From CAYWTX01 sp964461295 (GTDB lineage Bacteria > Planctomycetota > Phycisphaerae > SM23-33): a stretch of 14,089 nucleotides of DNA. A program made the position numbers and the translations under genes. The notes under the pieces were generated by a model. That model made no database searches and had not been told where the DNA came from. It worked only from the letters and a program-made list of their open reading frames with translations. Positions 1 to 7,355 of this stretch are shown one piece after another. The stretch covers positions 1-14,089 of the forward strand of contig CAYWTX010000318.1 of the NCBI GenBank assembly GCA_964461295.1, in the 5' to 3' direction. Position 1 is the stretch's first letter; each line of letters begins with the position of its first letter.

Positions 1-145
1 AACGCGACTACGTCCCCGAAGCCTGCCCGGCCAGATCCTGAGGAATATTCACATGTCAAAGAGCTTAGCCATGAATTCGTTCAATTCATGCTTGACTGCC
101 TATAGCTGGTCTTTCCCAAAGTTCACCGCATCGCGAAGCCCACAG

Positions 146-168
146 AGCCGGCTCGTGTCGAGCCGGTT
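146..168 (-). terminator. Hairpin downstream of hsp20, possible terminator
   Basis: A perfect 8-bp inverted repeat (CCGGCTCG at 148-155, loop TGT, CGAGCCGG at 159-166) is extended by one wobble and one A-T pair. It lies about 55 bases beyond the hsp20 stop. No T-run follows on the minus strand, so this is at most a weak or factor-assisted terminator. The rest of 1-222 shows no gene I can support. Confidence 0.35.
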
Positions 169-222
169 ACCCTCGTACATCTACCCGCTTCCTCGCGCCC
201 TGCGCTCCTTTCGCGCCGGCGA

Positions 223-668
223 CTACCTGATCGCAATCTGCTTGGGCTTGGCCGACTGGCTCTTGGGCAGGCGGACGGTCAGCACGCCGGCCTCCATCTC
301 CGCCTGGATGCGATCCGGCTCGACCTGCTCGCCCAGGACGATCGTGCGGACGAACTCGCCGTAGCCGCGTTCGCGGCGCTGGTAGCGGACGGCCTTGTCC
401 ATCGGCGGCTCGCGCTTGGCGCCCTTGATCACCAGCGTGCGCCGGTGATCGATAGGTCGAGGTCTTCCTTCTTGAGCCCCGGCACCTCGCTCTGCACGAT
501 GATCTCGTCGGCCCCGCTGAACACGTTTACCGGCGGATAGTTCCCGCCACCCACCCGCCGCCCGTCACCAAACAGATCAGACCCCGCCGCCCGCTCCAAC
601 TCGCGCTGCATCGTCCTCAGCGTCCCAAAGGGATCCCATCCGCCCGGCCATCGGAATAACGTTGTCAT
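223..668 (-). pseudogene. Hsp20/alpha-crystallin small heat-shock protein, frameshifted
   Basis: ATP-independent cytoplasmic holdase chaperone of the Hsp20 family. The reading frame starts at the ATG at 668, chosen because AAGGAG lies 6 bases upstream (AAGGAGATTGCC then ATG), and begins MTTLFRWPGGWDPF. The first 76 codons carry the start of the alpha-crystallin domain (PPVNVF, SEVPGLKKEDLDLSITG), then run into a TGA. The domain resumes in another frame with TLVIKGAKREPP, reaches the conserved GVLTVRLPK block and ends with the C-terminal I-x-I motif (QIAIR). Adding one base between 439 and 440 (GGC GNC ACG) joins the two parts into a normal protein of about 148 residues. Every other part of the family is intact, so this is either a very recent mutation or a sequencing/assembly error. 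No CIRCE element is seen upstream. Confidence 0.85.
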
Positions 669-819
669 GGCAATCTCCTTCCCAACTTGCATCCCGTGCA
701 CAGTTACGCTCGCCCTTCGCATTCGGCCGTCGCGGCCGACACGAAAGGAAATGCAAACACGATGCCAGATGCACCATCCCCTTGTTATCACGTAATTTGT
801 TGAGAAATGGGCTGGAAAT

Positions 820-841
820 GCCGAGTGCCATTGTGGCAGGC
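820..841 (-). terminator. Small hairpin after the 91-residue membrane protein gene
   Basis: TGCCA and TGGCA flank a 3-base loop (826-838), with an outer GCC/GGC pair across a bulge. It sits about 20-40 bases past the stop at 860 and is followed by a short ATTT rather than a real T-tract. Weak terminator candidate. The remainder of 669-859 is the hsp20 leader region, with no clear promoter. Confidence 0.2.
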
Positions 842-859
842 GGGAAGAAGGAAGTTAAG

Positions 860-1135
860 TCAGTCCCTCACCAATGCCCGCAGTTCATTGGGATCCGTTA
901 CGAACCTCAGATGCCCTCCCACGACCAAGTTGGTGACGGTATGCACAGGCAGGAAGTAGTAGTACCCCACCTGATTCCACGCCGGATCGGAGCTAACCCA
1001 AACATAGGTTCGCGAATGGAGCGGTCGGGCGTACGTCAGATGGGCTCGGTGCAGCAGACTGAAGTAGCTCGCCGTATATGCGACGAGCACGACAATGACA
1101 ACGACAACAATTGCGAACGTCACCGATCGCTTCAT
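860..1135 (-). CDS. Small membrane-anchored protein of unknown function
   Basis: A predicted 91-residue protein I do not recognise. Residues 1-4 (MKRS) are followed by a strongly hydrophobic stretch at about 7-28 (VTFAIVVVVIVVLVAY). This reads as a single N-terminal transmembrane anchor or uncleaved signal, leaving about 60 residues outside the membrane. The soluble part is rich in Tyr, His and Val and has no recognised motif. The ATG at 1135 is preferred. A TTG at 1144 would add three residues, but neither start has a clear ribosome binding site. The gene begins 11 bases after the TldE stop, so it is probably the last gene of the tldD-tldE operon and perhaps translated by re-initiation. A signal-anchor at the N-terminus and basic residues right after the start argue for a real gene, but its shortness leaves doubt. 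Confidence 0.5.
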   Translation of the reverse strand: MKRSVTFAIVVVVIVVLVAYTASYFSLLHRAHLTYARPLHSRTYVWVSSDPAWNQVGYYYFLPVHTVTNLVVGGHLRFVTDPNELRALVRD

Positions 1136-1146
1136 TGGTAGCAATT

Positions 1147-2466
1147 CTAAAGTGTGAACCGGAACTTTTCCACCATCGCGCCCGGCAGTCGCATCGAGTC
1201 CGTCGACCGCGCATTGTACGTGTGGCTGTCGGGCAGGAAATCCCGCTCCGCCGTCAGGGCGACCAGGTTCTCGCCCAACACGCGATAGATCGTCTCGTCA
1301 AACCGCATCACGTTCAGCGGGGCCGCAATCCGCCCGCCTTCCACCCAGAACGTCGCGAACCGCGTCATCCCCGTCATCCGGCACGCCGGGCGGTCGGAGT
1401 AGTTCAGATACCACAGATTGTTCACGTAGACCCCATCGCCCAACCGCTCCAGCACCCGCTCGCGCGGCAAGTCGCCGGCCGCCATGTCCAGCGACTCGCA
1501 CCCCTCGCCGTCCGAGGCGTTGGCGGCCGTGCCGTACTCCTTTGCCGACCGCGGCCCCGCCAGGCAGCCCGCCAGCTTCCCGCCGTCGATCAGCTTCACG
1601 GTCGGCGGTTTCACGAACCCCGCCGACTGGAAGTCCGCCGCCATCCCCTCGGCCGTGTTCTCGCACAGGCTCACGCCCGACGCCAGCGCCGCGCCCTCCT
1701 CGGCCATCTTCAGCAGGCTCGTCGTTTTCGTGCGGCGGGCCTTCAGCCCGAACCCGCCCCAGTTCAGCGTCTGCATGACCTCCGCCATCGCCGCCGGCGA
1801 GAGATACACGCGGTACTCGCCCGGGGGCACCGTCCGCGCCGGCCTGGCCAGCACCTCCAGCTGCGCCGCCGCGTCCGCCACCTTCCGCTCCATCGCCCCC
1901 GCATCCCACTGGAACCCCGCGAAGGAACTCTTCACGGCCTTGTCGGTCGTGTGGTAGAACGACCAGTCCAAGTGGAAGCTGTGCGCCGCGAACCAGTTCC
2001 GCTGCCCCAGCGAATTGGCGAACCCCGCCCAGATGCCGCCCGAAGCGTATATGCCCACCAGGTCGCGCCCGCGACCCGCCGCCAGCACCGCGTCCACCAC
2101 TACCGAGGAGTCCGGCAACTTGTTCGGCCGCACCGTCTCGCTGCTCCGCACCCGCGTCGAGTACAACAGGTACGGATCCTCGGCCGTGCCGGCCAGGCCC
2201 TCGCGCAGTTCGTTCAGAACGCCCGATGCCGCTTCCAGATCGGCCTCGGAGTCCCCGCCCAGCGTCAACGCGCTCCTCAAGTGCCGACCGCCGTTGATCA
2301 GCTCCATCGACAGCCCGCGCTGCGCCACGCTGCCGGCCTGGCGGATCGCGCTGCGGTTGAACCGCACGAAGTCCGACTCCTCGCCCGAGAAGTTCAGCAG
2401 CAGCACTTCGTCGCCCGTCACCCGCCCGGTCAACTCATCCGCCAATTCGTAGAAGTATGCCTGCAT
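1147..2466 (-). CDS. pmbA: TldE/PmbA family protein, partner of TldD
   Basis: A 439-residue non-catalytic subunit of the TldD/TldE heteromeric metalloprotease, known in Escherichia coli for processing microcin B17 and the antitoxin CcdA. Family hallmarks are the C-terminal block GDGVYVNNLWYLNYSD, the TGMTR motif at about 365-369, then FWVEGGRIAAPLNVMRFDE. As expected for TldE, the HExxxH zinc motif of TldD is missing. Start: the ATG at 2466 gives MQAYFYELADEL and has GGGAG six bases upstream. An in-frame ATG at 2517 directly abuts the tldD stop and would add 17 residues without family character, so I prefer 2466. It follows tldD by 51 bases and is almost certainly co-transcribed with it. The C-terminal half of the antisense strand is also open but has no family signal. 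Confidence 0.9.
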   Translation of the reverse strand: MQAYFYELADELTGRVTGDEVLLLNFSGEESDFVRFNRSAIRQAGSVAQRGLSMELINGGRHLRSALTLGGDSEADLEAASGVLNELREGLAGTAEDPYLLYSTRVRSSETVRPNKLPDSSVVVDAVLAAGRGRDLVGIYASGGIWAGFANSLGQRNWFAAHSFHLDWSFYHTTDKAVKSSFAGFQWDAGAMERKVADAAAQLEVLARPARTVPPGEYRVYLSPAAMAEVMQTLNWGGFGLKARRTKTTSLLKMAEEGAALASGVSLCENTAEGMAADFQSAGFVKPPTVKLIDGGKLAGCLAGPRSAKEYGTAANASDGEGCESLDMAAGDLPRERVLERLGDGVYVNNLWYLNYSDRPACRMTGMTRFATFWVEGGRIAAPLNVMRFDETIYRVLGENLVALTAERDFLPDSHTYNARSTDSMRLPGAMVEKFRFTL

Positions 2467-2517
2467 CAGGAACTCCCAACCACAGCCTGACGGGGCCCGT
2501 CGAGCTGTGGTCAGCAT

Positions 2518-3954
2518 CTATTCGCCCCCGAACACGTCCACTCCCCGGAACACGCACGCCGGGCTGGCGTGCCCGACGCGCACGCACTGGTTCGGCTCGC
2601 CCTTGCCGCAGTACGGCGAGCCGAGCAGCTCCACCGTCGACTCGTCGCCCACCATCGCCAGACTCCGCCAGAATGTCGCCGAGACCCCCCGGTAGTTGGG
2701 CTTCCGCACCACGCCGGCCAGTTTGCCGCCCTCGATCATCCGCCCCCACTCGCAGCCGAACTGGAACTTGTTGCGGCTGTCGTCGATCGACCACGAGCAG
2801 TTCGTCTTCATGTACACGCCGCGCTCGATTCCCGCGATCATCTCTTCCAGCTTGCCGCGGCCCGGCTCGAGGTTCAGGTTGGCCATGCGGTCGATCGGCG
2901 GGCGGTTCCAACTGCATGCGCGGGCGTTGGCCACGCCGGGCAGGTTCGCCCGCGTCTGGCTGGCCAGGGCGCCCAACGCCCGCAGCAGCACGCCGCCCTT
3001 GATGAGGAACGTCTTCGCCGCCGGCAGGCCGTCGTCGTCGAACGCGTACGACGCGAACTCGCCGGCCTTCGTCGGGTCGTACGTGATGTTCAGCAGTTCC
3101 GAGCCGTAGCGGTATGTGCCCAGCATGTCCAGCGTGACAAAGCTCGTCCCCGCGTAGTTCCGCTCGTCGCCCAGGATGCGGTCCAGTTCCAGCGGGTGCC
3201 CGATCGACTCGTGGATCTGCAGGATCATCTGGTCGGGGGCCAGCAGCACGTCCATCGCCCCCGACGGGCAGTCCGGCGCCGCCAGCAACTCCAGCGCCTC
3301 CGCCGCGATCGCGGGCGCCGCCCGCTCGAACCCCACGTCGTCCAGCACCTCCAGCCCGCCCTGCCGACAGTACCCGCGCCCGCCCAGCGTCCGCGTCTGG
3401 GTCTGCGACCCCGCGTTGGCCGTCGCCCGCAGGAACGGCACCAGGCACCCGGTCCGCTGCCGCACCCGCCCCCCGCCGCTGGTCAGCAGCAGGCTGTCCG
3501 TCTCCGTCCGCCACAGCGACGCCTCCCAGTCCACGATCCGCTCGTCGGTCTTCAGCCGCTGGCACTGTTGCCGCAGCAACTCGAACTTCTCCGCCAGCGT
3601 CATCGACGACCACGCTCGCGCCTCCACCGGCTGGCATTCCCCCCGCGAGTGCGGCCAGCCCACGGCCGAGAAATCCGCCACCGCCCGCCCGGCCGAGAGG
3701 TCCGCCCACTGCCGCGCCCGCCGAACCGCGCGCCGAACCCCCCCGGCCGAAAGATCGCTCGTGGCCGCGTAGCCCAGCCCCCCGCCTCGCACGACGGTCA
3801 CCATCGCCCCGGTGTCGCGCCACGTCAAAGCCGGCTCGCCCACGTTCTGCCGCACGCGAAGCACCTCGTGCCGCTCATCGACGTACCGCAGCGAGGCGTA
3901 CTCGGCCGGCTCGCCCGCCAGGGCATCACGAAACTTCGTTTCCAGCATGTGCAT
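2518..3954 (-). CDS. tldD: TldD metalloprotease subunit
   Basis: A 478-residue catalytic zinc metalloprotease subunit, normal length for the family. It forms a complex with TldE and cleaves small or unfolded peptides, cytoplasmic by family. The zinc motif HESIGH is at about 248-253, followed by PLELDRILGDERNYAGT. A C-terminal Cys in the PYCGKGEPNQ block (about Cys449) matches the conserved CGKxxQ segment that supplies the third ligand in the family. The N-terminal domain (YASLRYVDERHEVLRVR, then GGGLGYAATSDLS) also fits. Two near-adjacent ATGs exist (3954 and 3948), and upstream there is only a weak GAG-type binding site, so the start is uncertain by two codons. It is first in a tldD-tldE-small-protein cluster, 142 bases downstream of an ABC-2 permease gene on the same strand. 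Confidence 0.93.
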   Translation of the reverse strand: MHMLETKFRDALAGEPAEYASLRYVDERHEVLRVRQNVGEPALTWRDTGAMVTVVRGGGLGYAATSDLSAGGVRRAVRRARQWADLSAGRAVADFSAVGWPHSRGECQPVEARAWSSMTLAEKFELLRQQCQRLKTDERIVDWEASLWRTETDSLLLTSGGGRVRQRTGCLVPFLRATANAGSQTQTRTLGGRGYCRQGGLEVLDDVGFERAAPAIAAEALELLAAPDCPSGAMDVLLAPDQMILQIHESIGHPLELDRILGDERNYAGTSFVTLDMLGTYRYGSELLNITYDPTKAGEFASYAFDDDGLPAAKTFLIKGGVLLRALGALASQTRANLPGVANARACSWNRPPIDRMANLNLEPGRGKLEEMIAGIERGVYMKTNCSWSIDDSRNKFQFGCEWGRMIEGGKLAGVVRKPNYRGVSATFWRSLAMVGDESTVELLGSPYCGKGEPNQCVRVGHASPACVFRGVDVFGGE

Positions 3955-4096
3955 CGGAATTCTCAGCTTTCAGCTATCCGCGGAACGCCTTCGCGGGCCC
4001 GATTCCGCAACCGTCCTCTTCCCCGGCTTGTCCGGGCGAAGTTCGCCAAGTCGGGGCCTTCTCGTCGTTGCCGCCCGCTTCCCGGTCTGCCTCGCC

Positions 4097-5899
4097 TTAC
4101 GTGTCAAACGCCTTCCGCCGCATCTGCACCTTCGCGCGCCAGGCCGCCAGCACGCCCGCGGCCGTGTACGCCGACGACGTCGCCAGCACCAACAGCGTCG
4201 TGTAGCCCGCGCCCGCGCTGTGCCCCGGCCAGCCGTAGCTCAGCTTGCCGTGCCCGGTTGCGCCGTACGCCACGATCGCCGTCTGCGCCACGGGGTTGGA
4301 CCTCGTCAACAGGTCCGAGGCGGCCCCTCGCCCGAACGCCTTGCCGACTATCTCCGTCACGGCCGGGGCAACCACCCACAGCACCAGGGCCAGGCCGAGG
4401 TTGGCCAGTACGGCCATCGTCGTCCGTCGCTGGCGCGCCGAGAAATACACGCCCGTGCCGGCCAGGAACAGCGTCGTCGACACGGCGATCATGCCGATCT
4501 GCACCCACGCCAGCGGGTGCAGCACGCCCGCCATCACGAAGATCGTCACGTGCCCGGCCAGCAGCAACCCCACCGGCAGACAGCGGAACAGGCTGCCGCA
4601 CGCCTTGCCCATCAGCACGTCCCAGTCGCTCAGCGGCGTGCACAGCAGCCCCACCAGCGTCCGCGTCTGCTTCTCCGGCGAGATCGTTGTGGCCGAGTCC
4701 GCCGCTGCGCAGAACATCAGCACGACGAGGAACACGCTCGTGAAGCCCGCCTGCGTCGCCGGCTGGCCCAACGCCCCGCCGGCCCCGAAAATCGCGTACA
4801 CGTAGAGCAGGTAGAACAGCACGGCGCAGAACACGACGATCTGCACGATGCGGTCGCGCAGCAGCGGCTTGCGGAACTCGCGCCACATCACCGGGCAGCG
4901 CCTCAACTCCATCAGCGCCCAGCCCTTGGGACGCCAGCGCCGCCGGACCGGCTGGGCATCCGCGTCGTCCTCCACGGCCGCCAGCACGGGCGGGCCCCCC
5001 GCGCTGTCGGCCACCGCGCCGAAGTTCACCGGTCCCAGCGCACGTCGCAGCCCCGAACGACGCACCACCACCGCCGTCAGCCACAGCACCAGGAATGTCA
5101 GGCCGGCCATCACCGCGCAGTGCGCCGGCCAGAAGAACGACGCCACGCGCTGCGAGGGGTCGTTCAGGGCCACGGTTTCGTAGATCATGGCCGCAAACGG
5201 GTTGGGGTACAGCGCAAGGCTCATGGCCGACGTGCCGGACACCGCCTGGAGAATCCCGGCGACGATGGCCAGGATGCCGCCGATCAGCAGGTAGGCCGTC
5301 GCGGCCACGCCGATGGTGGCCAGGATCGCCAGCAGCGGGCGGCGGCAGAGCACCGAAAAGAACGTCGCCACGGCGCCGATCAGCATCGACGCTGTGGCGC
5401 TGATGCACACGCCGGCCAGCACGAAGTCCCACGGCACGCCGCCCAGTATCCGGGCCAGGCCCAACAACGGCAAGCTGATCCCCAGCAGCAGCCCCACGTG
5501 CGCCAGCTTGCCGGCGAACTTCCCGGCCACGATCTTCCAGTGCGGCAGCGGCGTGGTCAGGATGGGCAGAAGCGTGCGCTGGTGGATCTCCTCACTGATG
5601 GCCCCGCTGAGCAGCACCACGGCCACGAGCTGCGAGCCGATGAACTGAAACCACATGAGGTAGCTGCTCACCTGTTTGCCGAGAGAAACCATCTGGGCCT
5701 GGCGGTACGCCCCCGACCAGGCCGACGACCGCTCGACCACGCCGATCCACACGCTCAAGATGAACAGGGCCAGCAGGGCCGCGTACACCGAACGCAGCAC
5801 GTAGTACCGCTTGCGCCGGCTGGTGACCAGCAACTCCTTGGCCAGCAGCGGGCCCAACAGCGAAGGAAGATCGGCAATGTGAGCGGCGGCGCGGAACAT
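4097..5899 (-). CDS. ABC-2 type permease, internally duplicated
   Basis: A 600-residue integral membrane protein of the ABC-2 transporter permease superfamily, expected to form the membrane channel of an ATP-driven exporter. It contains two homologous halves. Each begins with a short amphipathic segment (LLAKELLVTSRRKR at about 18-31 and VMWREFRKPLLRDR at about 337-350). Each carries the ABC-2 signature E-x4-TL...TPL...GK (E104, T109, TPL 116-118, GK 126-127; then E409, T414, TPL 421-423, GK 431-432) with identical 22-residue spacing, plus several hydrophobic helices. A charged cytoplasmic-looking linker spans about 283-335. No ATP-binding subunit is present in the window. The start has no strong ribosome binding site (GGA about 10 bases upstream), so the N-terminus is tentative. 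Cargo unknown. Being upstream of tldD on the same strand makes peptide export one possibility. Confidence 0.85.
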   Translation of the reverse strand: MFRAAAHIADLPSLLGPLLAKELLVTSRRKRYYVLRSVYAALLALFILSVWIGVVERSSAWSGAYRQAQMVSLGKQVSSYLMWFQFIGSQLVAVVLLSGAISEEIHQRTLLPILTTPLPHWKIVAGKFAGKLAHVGLLLGISLPLLGLARILGGVPWDFVLAGVCISATASMLIGAVATFFSVLCRRPLLAILATIGVAATAYLLIGGILAIVAGILQAVSGTSAMSLALYPNPFAAMIYETVALNDPSQRVASFFWPAHCAVMAGLTFLVLWLTAVVVRRSGLRRALGPVNFGAVADSAGGPPVLAAVEDDADAQPVRRRWRPKGWALMELRRCPVMWREFRKPLLRDRIVQIVVFCAVLFYLLYVYAIFGAGGALGQPATQAGFTSVFLVVLMFCAAADSATTISPEKQTRTLVGLLCTPLSDWDVLMGKACGSLFRCLPVGLLLAGHVTIFVMAGVLHPLAWVQIGMIAVSTTLFLAGTGVYFSARQRRTTMAVLANLGLALVLWVVAPAVTEIVGKAFGRGAASDLLTRSNPVAQTAIVAYGATGHGKLSYGWPGHSAGAGYTTLLVLATSSAYTAAGVLAAWRAKVQMRRKAFDT

Positions 5900-5962
5900 A
5901 GGAACGTCCAGTGCGCGAATTCCCTGCCTTCGCGCTGGACGGAAGTGTATGCCCGCCGACGG

Positions 5963-6003
5963 CGAGTGTCGAGTGTCGGCTGTCGTCCTGTCGGCTGTCG
6001 TCC
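5963..6003. repeat. Short tandem duplications in the divergent intergenic region
   Basis: CGAGTGT occurs twice head-to-tail (5963-5969, 5970-5976). Overlapping its end, TGTCGGCTGTCGTCC occurs twice head-to-tail (5974-5988, 5989-6003) without mismatch. They lie in the 214-base region between the divergent permease and methyltransferase genes, where both promoters should be. They could be regulator half-sites or simple slippage products. A TTGACT at 6038-6043 is the best minus-35-like match for the plus-strand gene but lacks a good partner. Confidence 0.6.
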
Positions 6004-6113
6004 CGGCCGATCAGGTCGGCAGGCCCGCCGCGATCGTTTGACTTCAGACCGCGGATGCCCGACCATTCTGCCGCGGCGGACACGCGACCACACGACGCAG
6101 TGGCGACACAACA

Positions 6114-7151
6114 ATGCTTCCGAAACAGCGGTATCTCGAGACCCTGGCCGGCCGGCCGCACGACCGCGTGCCGGTCACGCCCATCTTCATGGCCTGGGCC
6201 GCCCACGGCATCGGGCGCACATACCGCGACTACTATCTCGACGGCGACGTGCTGGTGGAGGCGCAGCTCGCGCTGGCGAAAGCGTTCGGCGTCGATCAGG
6301 TCAGCGCCATCAGCGACCCCTGGCGCGAGAGCAGCGCCTACGGCATGCAGTTCGACTACCCGCCCGAAAGCGTCGGCACGCCTCTCCGCAAGCTCCTGCT
6401 CTCCCCGGCCGACATCGCCGGGCTCGGGCCGCTGAACTTCTCCGCCGCCCCCCGCACCGCCCAGCGGATCGACAGCGTGTCCAAGCTCGCCGCCGCCCTC
6501 GGCGCCACGCACAGCGTCCTGGGGTGGGTCGAAGGCCCCCTCGCCCAGTACGCCGACCTTCGCGGCCTGGAGCAGGCCATGGTGGACCTGCTCGACCAGC
6601 CCGAACTGTTCCATCGCGCCGCCGACACCATCACCGCCAACGCGGCTGACTTCGCCTCGCTGCAACTCCAGGCCGGGGCCGAGACGATCGGCGTGGGCGA
6701 CGCGGCCGCGAGCCTCGTGGGGCCGGAACTCTACCGCCAGCACGTCCTGCCTTGGGAACGCAAACTTGTCGCCGCCATCCACGATTCCGGCGGGCTGGTC
6801 AAGCTGCACATCTGCGGAAACACCCATGGCATTCTGAACGACATGGCCGCCACCGGCGCCGACGTGCTCGACTTGGATTGGATGGTGCACCTGGGCGACG
6901 CCCGGCGCTCTCTCGGCCGCAACGTGTGCCTGTGCGGGAACTTCGACCCCTCAGCCGTGCTGCTGGCCGGCACGCCGGCCGACGTCGCCGCGGCGGCCCG
7001 AGTGTGCATCGCCCACGCCGGAGGCCCCGCCGCACGCTTCATCCTCCAGCCAGGCTGCGAGGTGCCCCCCGGCACCGCCGAGGCCAACCTCCGCGCCTTC
7101 TGCCCCGCCGAGGGCTGCCTGATTGCCCAGGCCCTGGCATGCGGGCGATGA
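6114..7151 (+). CDS. Uroporphyrinogen decarboxylase / MtaA-type methyltransferase family protein
   Basis: A 345-residue TIM-barrel protein of the URO-D superfamily. It fits better with the corrinoid:coenzyme M (or other acceptor) methyltransferase branch (MtaA/MtbA/CmuA-like) than with haem-pathway HemE. The zinc-binding H-x-C...C triad of that branch is present: His232 and Cys234 in LHICGN, and Cys315 in LQPGCEVPPGT. The N-terminus (RYLETLAGRPHDRVPVTPIF) matches the family start, and the length is typical. The start at 6114 has no strong Shine-Dalgarno site, but the family alignment begins right there. It is the only clear plus-strand gene, transcribed alone and away from the permease. No corrinoid-binding protein or MtaB/MttB-type methyltransferase lies in the window, so the methyl donor and acceptor cannot be named. 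A role in O-demethylation or methylamine use is inference. Confidence 0.85.
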   Translation: MLPKQRYLETLAGRPHDRVPVTPIFMAWAAHGIGRTYRDYYLDGDVLVEAQLALAKAFGVDQVSAISDPWRESSAYGMQFDYPPESVGTPLRKLLLSPADIAGLGPLNFSAAPRTAQRIDSVSKLAAALGATHSVLGWVEGPLAQYADLRGLEQAMVDLLDQPELFHRAADTITANAADFASLQLQAGAETIGVGDAAASLVGPELYRQHVLPWERKLVAAIHDSGGLVKLHICGNTHGILNDMAATGADVLDLDWMVHLGDARRSLGRNVCLCGNFDPSAVLLAGTPADVAAAARVCIAHAGGPAARFILQPGCEVPPGTAEANLRAFCPAEGCLIAQALACGR

Positions 7152-7168
7152 CCGGATCGCCGATCCGG
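7152..7168 (+). terminator. Hairpin directly after the methyltransferase stop
   Basis: CCGGATC (7152-7158), loop GCC, GATCCGG (7162-7168) begins at the base after the TGA. A 7-bp GC-rich stem placed there suggests a transcript end, though no T-run follows. The remaining bases to 7355, between the convergent genes, show nothing I can identify. Confidence 0.4.
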
Positions 7169-7355
7169 CTCCGGCCGCAGGCGCGCCGACAGCGGCAATG
7201 AAGACGATAATGAAAACGCCAGCGCTACAGAGGGAACTCCAAACCGTCCTTGCCGTCGGCTGATCTCCCGCGTACTTCGCGACTGGGCCGAGCAGCGGCT
7301 TGCGGTGACGCGGCCCCGGCCCCTCTTCGACGCCATCGCGGACTTGGCCCGAAGT

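Noticed and set aside
53..364. A 103-codon plus-strand frame at the left edge
   Set aside because: Overlaps the 3' part of the Hsp20 gene antisense and has no recognisable features.
815..835. CIRCE heat-shock operator before hsp20
   Set aside because: A GAGTGCCA half resembling GAGTGCTAA is present, but there is no TTAGCACTC partner at the required distance.
2569..4743. A 724-codon plus-strand open frame
   Set aside because: Antisense to tldD and the permease, with no domain and biased Arg/Pro/Ala composition.
6038..6066. Sigma-70 promoter for the methyltransferase gene
   Set aside because: TTGACT is close to the minus-35 consensus, but no acceptable minus-10 lies 16-18 bases downstream.
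3812..6649. A 945-codon open frame on the plus strand
   Set aside because: It runs antisense through the permease gene and into the methyltransferase in a wrong frame. Its translation is a His/Arg/Pro/Gln-rich string typical of GC-rich shadow frames.
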